DNA from: Mallotus nudiflorus
Taxonomy: Eukaryota > Streptophyta > Magnoliopsida > Malpighiales > Euphorbiaceae
DNA: 64,000 nucleotides
NCBI GenBank assembly: GCA_947683625.1
Contig: CANTUR010000680.1
Coordinates: 567,501 to 631,500 of the forward strand
Direction of reading: 5' to 3'
Of this stretch, positions 1 through 11,236 are shown piece after piece. The stretch's first letter is position 1, and every line of letters starts with the position of its first letter. The notes under the pieces were generated by a model that saw nothing but the letters and a program-made list of their open reading frames with translations, did no database searches and was not told where the DNA came from. Position numbers and translations under genes: made by a program.

Positions 1-716
1 ATTTTCATTTACAAGAATATTTTAAAGAAATGTTATTTCTATTTCAAAGGTATTATAAGAGTTTATAAAAGTCCTTAAGATTTATAAAGATGATTTTGGA
101 AAAATAATGGTTTTAAATATAAGTTATATATATTTTATTATATTTCCATAAAATCATTTAATAAAGAAAATTTTTAAAATAGCACGCATTTCCTTATATT
201 AGCTTACTCAATGAGGTCTAACTCCCCCCAATTATTTTTTCCAAGATCTCGGGAGTTTACAGTTAGTTATACTTGTATGCATCAGACTTATTCTTCCCTT
301 ACTACTTTATGTATGTCATGTTAATATTTATTGTTTTATATTTGTACCCTAGACACTGCAATAGTAGTTGAACATTTGATAAACTTGTATTTGATTAGCT
401 AAAACTGGGTTTATGTATTATTATGTTGATATATATGTTGAGCATACATTTTTGGAGAGTGATATTCATGATGGATTATAGGAGTTATTATGATGTAGTA
501 TTGATGGGAGAATATTTTGGAAGTGCATTTCTTGATTTATAAGTTTTGGATTTATTTCCGATACAGAGTAAATTTTGCCAAATGGATTTATTAGAATTTT
601 AAATTGGTTTAATTTTACTATGAAAATATTTTTAAGGCTTACTACGAGTTTTAAAAGCTTCTCATTTTTCCATTCCCTAATGCTAGTCACATGCCCTTTA
701 GGTTCAGGTGATGACA
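1..716 (+). mobile_element. 3' part of a chromovirus-like LTR (left end outside window)
   Basis: The segment ends in the terminal motif GGTGATGACA at 707-716. It matches the last ~400 bp of the solo LTR at 18309-21249 at several points: the phrase GAGGTCTAAC followed by a T-rich run and CAAGATCT (211-247 here, about 20861-20895 there), AAGGCTTRCTAC about 100 bp before the end, and CCATTCCCTA close to the end. No primer site or polypurine tract flanks it, so it is either a solo LTR or a 3' LTR. It has no coding content; the short ORFs at 466-784 overlap on both strands and are noise. Confidence 0.5.
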
Positions 717-2046
717 ATTTATATCCAATTTTCTTAAAAAATTATACTAGTGAGATATATATTTTGAAGTTCATTTATAAATAATTTCTTTTAATATTTT
801 CAACAATAAACATAAATTAAAACTAGTAAATTATTATTTACTACTATATATTATTTTAAATAATTTACATATATAATTAATAAATATTATAAAAAATACA
901 TAACATTATGTTAAAAAAAATTATATCTTCAATATTTATTTGACATTTTAATGACAATGGTTAATAAAATTTTATCAAATAGTTGCTTACTGTAAATAGT
1001 TATATCAAATAGACTCCTAATGTATATTGCATCATTTAGTAGCTTAAATCCCACGCTGAAGACTATACATGCGAGAGCAAACAAATAGTTGAATTATATG
1101 CAAATACTTGTATGGTAAATAATTATTTAATATTGTAGGTAGTTTTATTTATATAATTTCAAAAAAAAGTGAATATTTCTACTTTAATTAGATAATTTAT
1201 TTTAAATATAGTACTATTATTATTACTATTATTAATATTAGAAATAATAAGTTAGTAAAATTATTTTATCAACAAAATTATTATATTTTTATTTGTGTGG
1301 TTAATATTTTTAATAACTATAATATTAATATTTTGTTAATATTTTTCAGAATTATCTAAATAATAATTTATTACGTAATGATAGTGAAAGTTAAAAAGGT
1401 AAGAATAAGATAGTAAACATTATTTAAAAAAAAAAACTCTTGATGAAAAGCTTCAAAATGAAGATTATATGAATGGGTGCTGTTTTGATATCTAATAGTT
1501 GGCAGCTCCTTTTCAAAAATAAAAAATTAACCGAGTGAGTTTTTCTAACTGTTGGGAACTGAATAGCCATCAGCTAAAACAACCACTCTAAGTTCCAAAA
1601 ATAAATAGTTAGCAAATAACTATGAAAATTGCATGCTTACAGTGAGAGAAAGAAAATCTTCAAAGCCTAATATATTTCTCAACGTGGGAGGAACTTCCTT
1701 CATCCCTTCCTTAATGTTTAGTTGCTCATTAGACCTGAAAATAAATTGATACATATTAATTCAAAATATACAATAAATAAATGATTATAGTTAGAAATTA
1801 ATAATTTGGGCACTTGCAATGTTATGGAGGCAATAGGTTGAACTTTATCGCTATAGAGGCTTTCTTCATCTTGAACAACTCCTCCATATGTAGCCATATC
1901 TTTAGTTTTGCTTTGGTTCTCGTATGACTATGTGTGGCTGCATTAGTATATGTATTGGCAAGTAGGAGAAATAAAGTGAAATAATTGGATTTGTTCAACA
2001 AAAAAAAAGTCAAATAATTTGACTGAATTGAATTAATAATCATAAT
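717..2046. other. AT-rich stretch without recognisable gene
   Basis: This is low-complexity, very AT-rich DNA with runs of A, T and ATT. I see no ORF with plausible composition and no LTR end. The minus-strand 73-codon ORF at 1822-2043 has no recognisable motif. The segment separates the LTR fragment on the left from gypsy element A on the right. Confidence 0.6.

Positions 2047-2048
<2 letters not shown>

Positions 2049-2100
<52 letters not shown>
2049..2100. repeat. (AT)26 microsatellite
   Basis: This is an uninterrupted AT dinucleotide run of 52 bp. It lies directly at the proposed 5' end of the LTR of element A, whose first bases are TGATAT. Confidence 0.97.
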
Positions 2101-2102
<2 letters not shown>

Positions 2103-2278
2103 TATTTAAGTAAAATCTTTATTTCTTATATAAAATACTCCGAAAGGAAAGACAATCAAAGACATTTAGGAAAAAATTCTTGAAACTGAAGACTCCCAAG
2201 AAAGAAGGAACACTCTCCCAATTGGTTTAAGACTCCTAGTCAAATAGGAGTCCTACTCCTTTCAGGTTTGAACATCAT

Positions 2279-2287
2279 TATAAATAG
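2279..2287 (+). promoter_or_regulatory. TATA box of element A LTR
   Basis: TATAAATAG lies about 200 bp upstream of the primer site, within the proposed LTR, and is followed by a TC-rich region. Position and sequence fit the Pol II promoter of an LTR. Confidence 0.5.
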
Positions 2288-2482
2288 GACCTCATATCTT
2301 TCATTCTCATTCATTATATTCTCTTGTATTATGATTGATCTCCTTTTCTCTCTAGATTCTCTCTCTATATACTCTAACTTAAGCATTTGAGGGTTTTTGG
2401 GATCCTCCCCACTTCTCACGTTGCCCTTTGTTGACCTCTTACAGGATTCCAGCTCAAAAGTTTTGAAAAGCAAGTTATCAAG

Positions 2483-2501
2483 TGACGTCGTCTGTGGGGG
2501 A
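2483..2501 (+). other. Primer binding site of element A (tRNA-Asp-like type)
   Basis: TGACGTCGTCTGTGGGGG resembles the TGGCGCCGTCTGTGGGG form common in plant Tat-like gypsy elements. The differences inside the first eight bases are G-to-A and C-to-T, as expected from deamination at CpG. It lies 2 bp after the LTR end. Confidence 0.6.
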
Positions 2502-2922
2502 CTCTAGGGAAAAAGTCATTCGTGCATTTGACAAATTAAGACGTTGACGCTATGACTTCCAACCCGCTGCTAATCTCAACTTTTGACACTCATATTAACC
2601 TCTCTACCCCCATTCCTCTAATCAATCTGTCAACACCTCTCCCAACAGCAGTACCTTTAGCCCTTTTCTAATATGTCAAACCTTCATCTAGTGGTATGCA
2701 CATTCCTCTTCGAAACACCCAGGGGTGGTCGGCTCTTAGCACTAACTTCCCATATTATGCCCTTTTTACAACACTGTCACTGACCTATACCTTCCATACC
2801 TTATCCAAATCTAATAGATACACCAACCATAACAATGCATAACCTAAACATTATGACTCAAACACTTAACCTCACCCCAATAAACAAAGAAGCAACGATA
2901 CAAAACATCCAAGCTTAGATAG
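2502..2922 (+). pseudogene. Element A leader and gag N-terminal remnant
   Basis: This untranslated leader and first gag part have no long open frame. The last ~150 bp can be read as a polar, Asn/Thr/Gln-rich peptide that continues into the gag remnant beyond the inserted LTR. The reading ends at the target site duplication cccta (2923-2927) of that LTR. Nothing else was recognised. Confidence 0.4.
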
Positions 2923-2927
2923 CCCTA

Positions 2928-4442
2928 TGTTAGGTTTCATGATACAAATGCAGTGGAAATATAAAAATTTTATCACATTCCCAAACCTGGATCCATGTAA
3001 TTCGACTACTTGATTAAATCTAGGGTTTTAAGAATCTTACCAAAACACAGAAGAGGCAAGAAAATCTAGAAAGATGAGAGGAGGTTCACTCCGGTGACAC
3101 CTTACCTTGAGCTTTTACTTTGATTTAGAATCGGATTTTAGATGTCTTCAAAAGAATTCATCCTCTAAAGGTATCCACATGAAAAGGCCTTGATCAAAAC
3201 AATCCATGTGTGTGCTAGCATGACTTGGTTGTCTCATAACTCAAGAACAAAACTCTCTTTGATTTCATTTTCTCAAAATGCAGAGGAAATGAATTTTAGG
3301 TGGCTCACTTAATTAATCTCTATTAAACCCTAGAGAACATAACATATATATAGAGTTCTCAATTAGGGTTTCACTTACCAAACCCTTTTTGGTAAATAGC
3401 CATTAAATTTGTAATTTATTTATTTAAAAAAAATTAGTAATATATTTGTTATTTATTTAGATAACAATTATCATAAATAAATAGTTAAATATATTTTTTT
3501 CCAAAGAGTTTAACTAGGCTTAATAAGCTCATAATCATTTTGAGCCTCTTCTAAGTGTGTGACCCTATAGGCTCATATAACATTGGCAGTGGGCTTAAAT
3601 CTCTATTTAGGCCTACAAGTCATAAGTGGCCTCTAGCAAGACATTATGACTACCCAAGTCATGTGAAGTCAATAATCCGACATAACCTAATTACAGTGAG
3701 CATTATAGTCCCTTTATCACATGATATTTGTATTGAACATAAGGTATAGAATGTCATCCTTATCTAGTTCAATAATATTATGAGTTGATTCAAAGTAGAC
3801 TAAAAATGATAACTCTTTATCAATTCATTTTAGCATGGCCATACATTTTCCTTCAATCTAACTCATCAATGGTCCCATAGATATTTTACTCATATTAATG
3901 AGGGATAAATTCCTTCTCAATCACTCACATTCCCTATATAACTCATTTCATATCCAACAACATTCTATTTAATCATCCGGTTAATGATAATGTTAGAATG
4001 TGTCAAAACTTAAAATAGCTATATAGAAAACCATGGTGATTTCAAGGTCAAAGGACTTAAATAATATCACTACAATGACAAATACTTATGACAATAATCT
4101 ATGTAGTATTCTCATAGTGGGTCAATCCAGTACATGATCTCTCATCATGTACCTATGAGTTCACTTAATATCTTATATCCATGATTAGTAAAACATAATC
4201 ATCAGTCGACATCATACTAGCCTTATTAATATTTATAAATAAATGGCTAGGGATAATTAGAATAGAACTCTTATTTTAATCTAAGGGTTTTACTATCAAG
4301 TCACATAGTTGATGACCTTAGTAAGAATTAACCATTCAAATAATGATCATAAAAGGAATGATAATGGAAATACCTCTTTATTAATAAAATAGAAATGTCA
4401 ATACATAATCATAAATGATTGACCTAGTGCATATCACTAACA
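2928..4442 (-). mobile_element. Solo LTR of the copia element 1 family, inserted in element A gag
   Basis: The 1515-bp sequence begins TGTTAGG and ends CTAACA, flanked on both sides by the 5-bp direct repeat CCCTA (2923-2927 and 4443-4447). It is the reverse complement of the LTRs at 35399-36932 and 42815-44352 along its whole length. It contains no internal region, so it arose by LTR-LTR recombination of an earlier full element. A 64-codon ORF at 3555-3749, antisense to the LTR, has open counterparts in the other two LTR copies. Confidence 0.95.
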
Positions 4443-4447
4443 CCCTA

Positions 4448-5640
4448 ATGCAATAACAATTAAATACCTTGATTCAAAGTGGCAACCTGGTACCAGCTAA
4501 CATAAAAAACAACATCACATCTCTAGAATTACCTGGAGGGAGCAAAGGGAAAAGTAAAGTTCCACAAGGGGAATCTAGCTCAATAATTCTGGCTCTCGAA
4601 GATTCAAAATTAATCCAAAAGGTTAAAGTGGTTATACATAAAGCCTGTATAAGACCAAGAAAGGAAGATGAATGTGTTATAGAAGGCATAACGCCCTTCA
4701 TAAGGAGGATAATCTAGACAGAGATCCTAACTAAGTTCAGGATGCTATAACTGGATCAATATGATCGAACCAAAGATCTTGTCAACCACATATCCTCATT
4801 TAGAACAAGAATGTTGCTCCAGAACATAAATGACAGAATCATGTGTAGGCTTTTCCTAAGCATGCTTACAAAGAATGCTAAAAAATGGTTTCACCAGCCT
4901 CTTGAGAACTCTATCATTTCTTTTGATGACCTGGCAGAGAAGTTCTAAACTAGGTTCATCACCAACATTCCCCCAGCTAAAAACATCAATGACCTTTGAA
5001 TGTGCTAACAAGAGGTTGATGAATCACTATGAAGCTACCTAGATCGGTTCAATAAAGTGGCCATGCAAATCAAAAATCTTGTAGATGAAGTTGCTATCGA
5101 AGCCCTTAAGAATGGCACTAGACTCAAAAAACTCAAAGTCAAAATAATGACAAAAGAACTTAGCACTTTTCATGGAGGTGATGGCCATGGTGGTTAAAAT
5201 GATAAGATGGATAAAGATAGAAGGATGCAAAGGGAGGAAGAAAAAGCACTAGCTAAAAAAGAAAGGTCAAGACCCAAAAGAGCAAGCTTCCCATTAATAA
5301 ATTTCAGAAACCTGGTGGAAAAATTTGAAAAGGAAGCCGATAGATACACACCTTTAAATACCTCTAGATCTAGGATCCTCATGTGGGTCAGATAGAAGAG
5401 TGTGGGAATTACCCCAACTAGAAGAATAAACCCAAACCGAAGAGCCACATAAGATAAGGGGCATTATTGCCAATATCACTGGGACTAAGGGTATCACATC
5501 GAGGCCTATAAAGAATTGAAGAATGCCATAGAAAGACTAGTGAAAAATGGCAGACTCGGCAACTTCACTAATATATCCAGAGGAACTAGGAATCCGAATG
5601 CGCAAGGGAGAGACAGGCCAGAACTAAAGAAGTGAACCAA
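4448..5640 (+). pseudogene. Element A gag (retrotransposon gag domain), broken
   Basis: The longest open piece is 4469-4717 (82 codons). Reading on through stops gives the usual plant gypsy gag signature: a stretch ending KKWFHQPLENSIISFDDL, then KF, a stop, and RFI, followed by ESL, YLDRFN and a charged KR-rich tail (about 5200-5400). Gag forms the particle and binds RNA. At least eight in-frame stops are present, several as TAG or TAA where Trp or Gln is expected. The N-terminal part lies before the LTR insertion at 2928. Confidence 0.7.
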
Positions 5641-5779
5641 CCATGGTCATTAACATGATAAACAGAGGAGAAAATGCTGAGAAATAACCTAAAAGGAGTC
5701 ATAAAGAAGGACCTGCCCTCAAAAAGACAAAGATTATAGTGTTTGATTCTGAAGACGAGAACCATGTTTGGCACCCCCA

Positions 5780-6250
5780 CAATGATGCCCTAGTGGTAAG
5801 TGCATACATTAACAATTATCTAGTGAAGAGGTTACTAGTTGATGATGGAAGTGCCATCAATGCACTGTCTTGGAATGCTTACAAAGCAATGGAGGTTTTG
5901 TCAATAACCTGAAAGCTATCCAGAATCCCATTACAAGCTTCTACAGAGGAACCATACAACTGATGGGAATTATAGAGTTGAGTCTAGAATTTGGAAATTG
6001 ATACATTAAAGAAACAAAAGTTATCAAAGTCCTATTAAATATGTTGGATCTCCCATTATCATATAATGGTATCATAGGATGGCTAACACTTTACGAAACT
6101 GATGCAGTCATAAGTATCTAACACCTTACCATGAAGATTCCTATTGAAGGCAGAACTCTTACAATCTGCGGAGGTTAACACATGGCTAAACAGTGCTACC
6201 AGATGGTAATCAAACCTCAAACAAAAGCATTCCCCCTAGAAACTTGGGAG
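5780..6250 (+). pseudogene. Element A aspartic protease region
   Basis: The frame from 5788 reads a short β-strand-like segment followed by the active-site motif LLVDDGSAIN, the plant gypsy form of D-T/S-G. Downstream at about 5990-6090 a hydrophobic stretch ends in YNGIIGW, equivalent to the conserved ILGRPWL-type block of these proteases. The domain would cut the Gag-Pol polyprotein. Stops and frameshifts make it inactive. Confidence 0.65.
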
Positions 6251-6429
6251 ATAGAGAAATAAAGAGCCAAACCTGAACTAGTTGATGACACTCAGACATT
6301 ACAGATTGCTAATGGAAAAATGATATAGATCGATAATGGACTTGATTATGAAACTAAGCGAGGAATAAGTAAAGTCCTCACTAAGCACTCAAGAGGTTTT
6401 TCCTCTAGGGAATATGAGATAACTGGAGT

Positions 6430-7334
6430 GGATCCTTAGATTGCCTTACACAGCTGGAACATCATACTAGGGTGAAGCTAGTGATCCAAAAGAAGAGAAC
6501 TTTTGCATTCAAAAGGTAGAAGATAATAGCCAAAGAAATGAAAAAGCTGCTAGAAGCCAGATTCATCAAAGAAGTTACCCACCCCGAATGGTTAGCCAAC
6601 GTGGTTCTAGTAAAGAAATCAAATGGCAAGTGTAAAATGTGTGTGGACTATATTGACCTCAATCAGGCATGCCCTAAGGATAATTACCAACTAACAATAA
6701 TTAACCAACTAATATACTCCATTACTGGCCATGGTCTATACAATTTTGTAGATGTAGTAGAAGGATATCATAGGATACCAATGGAGGAAGAATACTAAGA
6801 AAAAACATCCTTCATCACCCATAAAGGTCTTTATTACTATAAAGTAATGCCCTTCAGATTAAAGAATGTTGGAGCAACCTATCAGAGGATAATGAACCAT
6901 GTACTTCTAAACTAGATTAGAAGACATGTGGAAGTATACAAGGACGACATTATTATCAAAAGCAAGCATGCAAAACAACACCTACAGATCTATATTAGGT
7001 CTTCTAATTGCAGAGCTAGTCCAGGATTAAGCTGAATCTAGAAAAGTGCATCTTCAGAGTCAAGGCAAGAGGTATTGAAGCCAACCCGAAAAAGATGGAG
7101 GCCATTCTCAATATAAAAGCTCCAAAGACTATCCATGAGCTACAAAAACTAAATGGTAAGATCACAGCTTTGGGATGTTTCATCTCTTGCTCGGCCAAGC
7201 AATGCCTACTACTATTCCGAGCTTTAAAAAATTCCATGAAATTTTTTTGGACTAAAGACTACCAAGCAGCCTTTGAAGATATTAAAAAATTCATATCCTC
7301 ACCACTTCTACTCAATAGGTTGGTCCTAGAGTAA
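6430..7334 (+). pseudogene. Element A reverse transcriptase
   Basis: From 6538 the sequence reads the RT fingers and palm: EARFIKEV, PEWLANVVLVKK, KMCVDYIDLNQACPKD, then FVDVVEGYHRI, YYYKVMPFRLKN and the catalytic box VEVYKDD at about 6931-6950. The normal box is Y-V/I/L-D-D, so the Val position is Lys here. Segments continue to 7334 (thumb and connection, ALGCFIS and similar). Stops at 6796 and 6914 and a frameshift near 6990 break it. Confidence 0.85.
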
Positions 7335-7654
7335 ATGTTGTACTTATACCTCTCTGTGGGCCAAAAATGCATAACTTTGGCACTGTGAGAGAGAATGAGA
7401 GCCAACAAAGTCCAATATACTATGTCAGTAAAATACTCCGAGGATCTAGGATCCAGTACCCAATGTTAGATAAACTGGCCATGGTTGTCATCCATGCATC
7501 CCAGAAGCTCAAACACTACTTCCAGGCTCATCCTATTATTGTAAGAACCAACTTCCCCTTGCAAAAAAATTTACAAAGACTTGAGACTTCAGGCATATTA
7601 GTCCAATGCTTGGTATTACTTAGAGAATTGGACATCGACTGTGAGTCCCAGTAG
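7335..7654 (+). pseudogene. Element A first RNase H module
   Basis: The open stretch 7367-7654 reads QQSPIYYVSKILRGS, RIQYPMLDKLAMVVIHASQKLKHYFQAHPIIVRTN and the following QKNLQRLETSGILVQ. This is the gypsy-type RNase H that follows RT directly. The DNA-side metal ligand D is kept in the LDKLA segment only as a substituted form. It ends with a TAG at 7652. Confidence 0.7.
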
Positions 7655-8120
7655 TAAGTGAAGGCTCAAGCATTAGCAGACTTCGTTCAAGAAATGATGC
7701 TAAAAGATCTCACCACCACTAGGGCACCAGGATGGAAGCTCTATATCGACAAGGCATCCTCCACTCAAGGATATGGCATCGAGGTTATTATTAAAGGACC
7801 GTATAAAGCTCACATCAGGTATGCACTTTGAATAGAGTATAATGCAACCAATAATGCTGTGGAATTTAAGGCACTCATCACATGCCTGAAAATGGCTACA
7901 GAAGATAAAGTTGAGCATCTCATAATACACTCAGACTCTCAATTAGTAGTAAACCATGTCAAAGGGACATTCCAAATTAAAGATCCATATATAGCCAAAT
8001 ACATTGGAAAAGTCATTTATTTCTTAAGGAAGATTGAGTAAGAAGGGGGATAGTAGGAAATAGTCTAGATACCCTAAAATGAAAACTCAGAAGCTAATCT
8101 CTTGGCCAAGTCAATAGCTA
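7655..8120 (+). pseudogene. Element A second (archaeal-type) RNase H module
   Basis: After KAQALADFVQE the sequence reads WKLYIDKASSTQGYGIEV, YNATNNAVEFKALITCLKMA and HLIIHSDSQLVVNHVKGTFQ (open at 7859-8041). The D, E and D residues in YID, VEF and HSDS are the metal-binding set. Having a second RNase H after the first is a known trait of Tat-like plant elements and is the main reason for that assignment. Confidence 0.75.
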
Positions 8121-8194
8121 AAGAAAATTAGGAGTTTAGAGATATAGAGCTCACTGAAGCACCGATAAGACCTAGCACCAAGGATTCGAATATC

Positions 8195-8560
8195 ATGGAG
8201 GCACAAGAAGTCATAGAATGGATGAAACTGATCATCTATTATCTAAAAAATAGGACACTTCCAGAAGCCAAACTAAAAGCTCAAAAACTAAAGACGAAGG
8301 TAGCCCACTACTCTATTTATCATGGAGAGCTCTATAGAAGATCCTTCTTACACCCATGGTCTAAATGTATATTATAAGAGGAAGGGGACTATGTACTTAG
8401 GGAAATCCATGAAGGAATTTGTGGAGCACACAAATCACATTACACATTAACTAGGAAAGCACTACTAAAATGATACTACTGGCCCACCATGTCCAAAGAT
8501 GCTCAAACGCTAACTCAGGAATGTCACAAATGCTAGTAGGTCTAGATCTAGATTCTAGGA
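8195..8560 (+). pseudogene. Element A integrase N-terminus, truncated
   Basis: The open stretch 8195-8377 is followed by the zinc-binding domain: LREIHEGICGAHKSHYTLTRKALL, YYWPTMSKDAQTLTQECHKC, giving H-H-C-C ligands at about 8409-8540. The reading then stops. The D-D-E catalytic core that should follow (over 1 kb with the C-terminus) is missing, and the next coding signal is on the other strand. A deletion joins integrase to the antisense ORF. Confidence 0.75.
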
Positions 8561-8940
8561 AAGCAAGACTCTACTACACTCAGACCTATAAGCCTTAAGA
8601 AACCCTCTAACCATGTTTTGATAAAATATCTTATCATTTTCTCAGGATTTCTCTACTTCGCCCAACTTCCTTTCCAAATCGACAACCTAGGAGTCGTGCT
8701 CCTCAATCCTCCTCATTAGTTGAGCTTGATTATGCTCCAGCTGAACCACCTTCTTTTGGGTTGCCTCTGCCTCAGACTTAGCCTCTGTATATTTAGTCTA
8801 GCAGAGTTCCAGCACCACCTTTGCCTTATCCACCTTTTTTTCAAAGTTGATCGCTATGTCCCGACCTCCATCTCTTTTGGGCTGTACTAGCTCTTCAAAA
8901 AGAAATATTCATCCTTCACTAATAGTAAAGCCTGATTCAT

Positions 8941-9012
8941 CTGAGAAAAGAAAACTTCTGTTATTACCTTGAAACCCAAAGCATAAAAGATTAAATAACA
9001 TTGAACACTTAC
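8941..9012 (-). other. Predicted 72-bp intron in the antisense ORF
   Basis: On the minus strand the donor GTAAGT begins at 9012 and the pyrimidine-rich acceptor CTTTTCTCAG ends at 8941. The coding-like reading is good on both sides (MIGHSLE before, NQALLLVKDEY after) and poor inside. The donor matches the plant consensus exactly. Confidence 0.55.
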
Positions 9013-9425
9013 TTCTAGTGAATGCCCAATCATGGACCTAAAAAGATCCTCATGGCCCTCCTCTGTCTAGTGCTGCATATCAGCTAATAGCCTTAAAGAC
9101 TCAATATACTGATCTCTAACTTGGGCGTTCGAGACACTTTGAGGTTTTGATTTTGTTCAAAATCTAAGTCCTCATGTCTGGACACCTAGAGAGCCTCAGA
9201 TGCTAGACAAGTATCTCCTCATCTAGCCCCTCAACATCAGAGTCTCTATCTATGAGCTGCTTTTTCTGCCTCTTGCCATTCTCAGTTTGAGAAGACCCAG
9301 CTACAGATTTCTCCTTCATATTGATAACAACTTCATCTAGGACTACAGGCACTGCAGGCTCAGGTAATGAAGAGGAGACCTAAGCTTCTACTTGCATCTC
9401 TAACTCATCAACTACAAGCTAAATC

Positions 9426-9494
9426 CTATCCACAAATGCAAAAAAGTTCAGTTATCTACAAATAAAAAGATAAAAATAAAAGTCAAAGAGATAC
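9426..9494 (-). other. Possible second intron in the antisense ORF
   Basis: A donor GTATCT at 9494 is followed by a T-rich stretch. Two acceptors are possible: TTTGTAG at about 9456, which would leave only 39 nt, or GGATAG at 9426, which gives 69 nt. The interior is T-rich and non-coding while flanking sequence looks coding. The acceptor choice is uncertain. Confidence 0.35.
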
Positions 9495-10193
9495 CTTTTG
9501 ATGATGAAAATGTACCAGTAGATTATACACAATTTGGGCAGACTCTCCATGGGTATCTTCTTGATACATCTTCAGCTAACTGAGCATTGGCTAGACCATT
9601 GAGATGAAGTCTCAGGACTATCTTGGTATCATTTTTGAACAACTTCAAAGGCCGCTTCACCTTATGGCATTCATTGGACCACATTCACTGACCATCCATA
9701 AAATTTGAGTGGTGCTCGATAATAAAAAAATTTATGTCTCCACTTCTTATAAAGGTCCAGAAGCTTCACTAAAAGGCTATGGTTGGGCATGGCTGATAAT
9801 AAGAACATCAACTCCCCCTTTCTTCTTATTCAGAGTATACAAGTATTATAAGACATTTAAGTCTAACTCCCTACCCTCCTTGTGCATCAACTGTATAAAC
9901 TCAGTTAAAATCCAGTAACTATTAGGATGAAGCTTATCTGGTGCTATGTTATACCTATTCAAGGATGTTTTTACAAAAGGATCTAGAGGGAACTTCATAC
10001 CCTAATATAATTAGTCAAAATACACAACTAACCTATTAAAGCCTAGTATGGAAGTATGGGCTATAAATTTCTTATCGACGATGTGTAGGGTGAAATCAGT
10101 AGGAATATTAAAATGCTTCTGATACCACCCTAATAACTCTTCATCTATTCTAGAAACGAACAGATTAAAGCTAACTTGTTCCCTAGGTGCCAC

Positions 10194-11042
10194 GGATTTA
10201 TCTAATAGGGAAAAAAAGCAAGGTAAGAAGGAAGAAAAGGATCACTTGGTTATAGAATGCAAGGGTTACTGCAAGAAAAGCCTGATGATAGAAGCAAGAG
10301 GAAGCAAAGAAGATCGAAGAAGCCAACATGATAGTAAGAAGCAAAATTGCAACACATCAAAGAAATAAAGATACTTATAAGACAACATAAGGCTCTAGAA
10401 AAGACCATTAACTACCCTCATAAATACTTCAATTCCTCTCACATCATTAAGGGTAGTATGGGAAATAGAAAAACCCATTAATTGAGCAAGTCATCATTAT
10501 GGCAGTAGAAACATCTCATTTTTTAACACACGAATAGACACGATGGTTACATAATTCAAATTTCAAAAAAAATGGGCATCAAAATGACATAGCAGTTATC
10601 CATCCCAGACGCACCACTGCCAGTTGTCTCTCCATACCAAGCATAATAAGCTCCAGTATCAATGTCCAGTAAATGGAAACAGGCACCCTCAGGTCGCTTC
10701 TATAGTACTAAGGTTTGACATCCGAGCCACACTTTCAAGGCACCGAGACTATACAACACTTGGGTTGCTCTTCTAATGCACCAAGAATATAAGTCCAGTT
10801 ACTGAAGCTAGCACCCTCATGTTGCTTTTATAGTACTGAGGTTTTGAGCATGTAAGCCTTGCATCCTTACACTAAGCATCTAAGCCTCAAGCATTTAAGT
10901 TCAGTGACTGAAGTTAGCACCCTCAGGTTGCTTTTATAACACTAAGGATTGACACTCAAGCCGTGCTTTTTATGCATCGAACATTAAAACTCCAATGATG
11001 ATTACTTCTATCACTTTGTCTCCACACTATTGAGTTAATCCA
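10194..11042. repeat. Region upstream of the antisense ORF with a degenerate tandem repeat
   Basis: 10194-10600 is purine-rich and AT-rich with no gene seen. From about 10670 to 10990 a unit recurs three times, marked by GCACCCTC at 10683, 10811 and 10917 (spacings 128 and 106 bp), each followed by GTTGCTTTTATA or similar and by an ACTGAGG-type phrase. It probably belongs to the 3' untranslated part of element A or the left part of D; no LTR end was found here. Confidence 0.55.
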
Positions 11043-11236
11043 TTACATATCCTTTTGTTCAGATTCATGTGAAGTTGGTTCAGCTTCCAAGTAAAGTCGG
11101 TTGATAGGGCTTCTTTTCAGTCTATCCATTCTATTCAGGATTTCCTTTTCTAAGGTTTTAGAGCTTTGACTCATTCTTCTTAGTCTACCACCTTTCCATA
11201 CCCAAATACAAGAAGACCCTGATGTACCTATGATGG
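11043..11236 (-). pseudogene. Element D gag N-terminus
   Basis: The open frame on the minus strand spans 11363-11043. Only the part after the predicted splice acceptor at 11237 is likely protein. It reads SSCIWVWKGGRLRR and then a charged stretch with KEILNRMDRL. Element E has the counterpart SSCI, a stop, GWKGSRLRR at 53942-53990 and KEILH further on, so the region is coding-conserved in two copies. The frame ends with a stop at 11043 and nothing of the gag core follows. Confidence 0.55.

Larger units (their letters stand above)
2047..2480 (+). repeat. Proposed 5' LTR of element A
   Basis: The right end is fixed by the primer site that follows at 2483. The left end is inferred: TGATA at 2047 pairs with TATCA at 2476-2480 as short inverted termini. 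TATAAATAG at 2279-2287 is a good TATA box, with a pyrimidine-rich transcribed part after it. No second LTR copy is in the window to confirm the ends, so the left limit is tentative; 434 bp is a reasonable size for a Tat-like LTR. Confidence 0.45.
8561..10193 (-). pseudogene. Antisense ORF of element A: putative gypsy-type transposon protein (PF04195-like) with coiled coil
   Basis: On the minus strand a protein can be followed from ATG at 10193. A ~60-codon open stretch (10193-10011) leads into KFPLDPFVKTSLNRYNIAPDKLHPNSY, which resembles the start of the family named putative gypsy type transposon (PF04195). Acidic, KR-rich sequence lies at about 9200-9300. Near 8560-8930 is a long charged coiled coil (EKKVDKAKVVLE, EAEATQKKVVQLEHNQAQLMRRIEEHDS). 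Two intron-like gaps with GT..AG ends are marked separately. Such antisense ORFs are known in some Tat elements; their function is not established. Several stops make this copy inactive. Confidence 0.6.
2047..10990 (+). mobile_element. Element A: Tat-like Ty3/gypsy retrotransposon, degenerate, right end unclear
   Basis: In order the element shows a short LTR with TATA box, a primer binding site, gag (split by a copia solo LTR), aspartic protease, RT, a first and then a second RNase H module, an integrase zinc-binding domain that breaks off, and an ORF on the opposite strand. Two RNase H modules in tandem and an antisense ORF after pol are known traits of the Tat branch of plant gypsy elements. 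The integrase core and the 3' LTR are not visible. The right boundary is not defined; 10990 marks the end of a repeat block that may belong to it. Confidence 0.7.

Noticed and set aside
717..2046. Search for a host gene or promoter in the only long segment outside elements
   Set aside because: No exon-like reading, splice pattern or conserved protein was seen on either strand.
5194..5448. 84-codon minus-strand ORF with a signal-like hydrophobic end
   Set aside because: It is the shadow of the charged gag tail read on the other strand.
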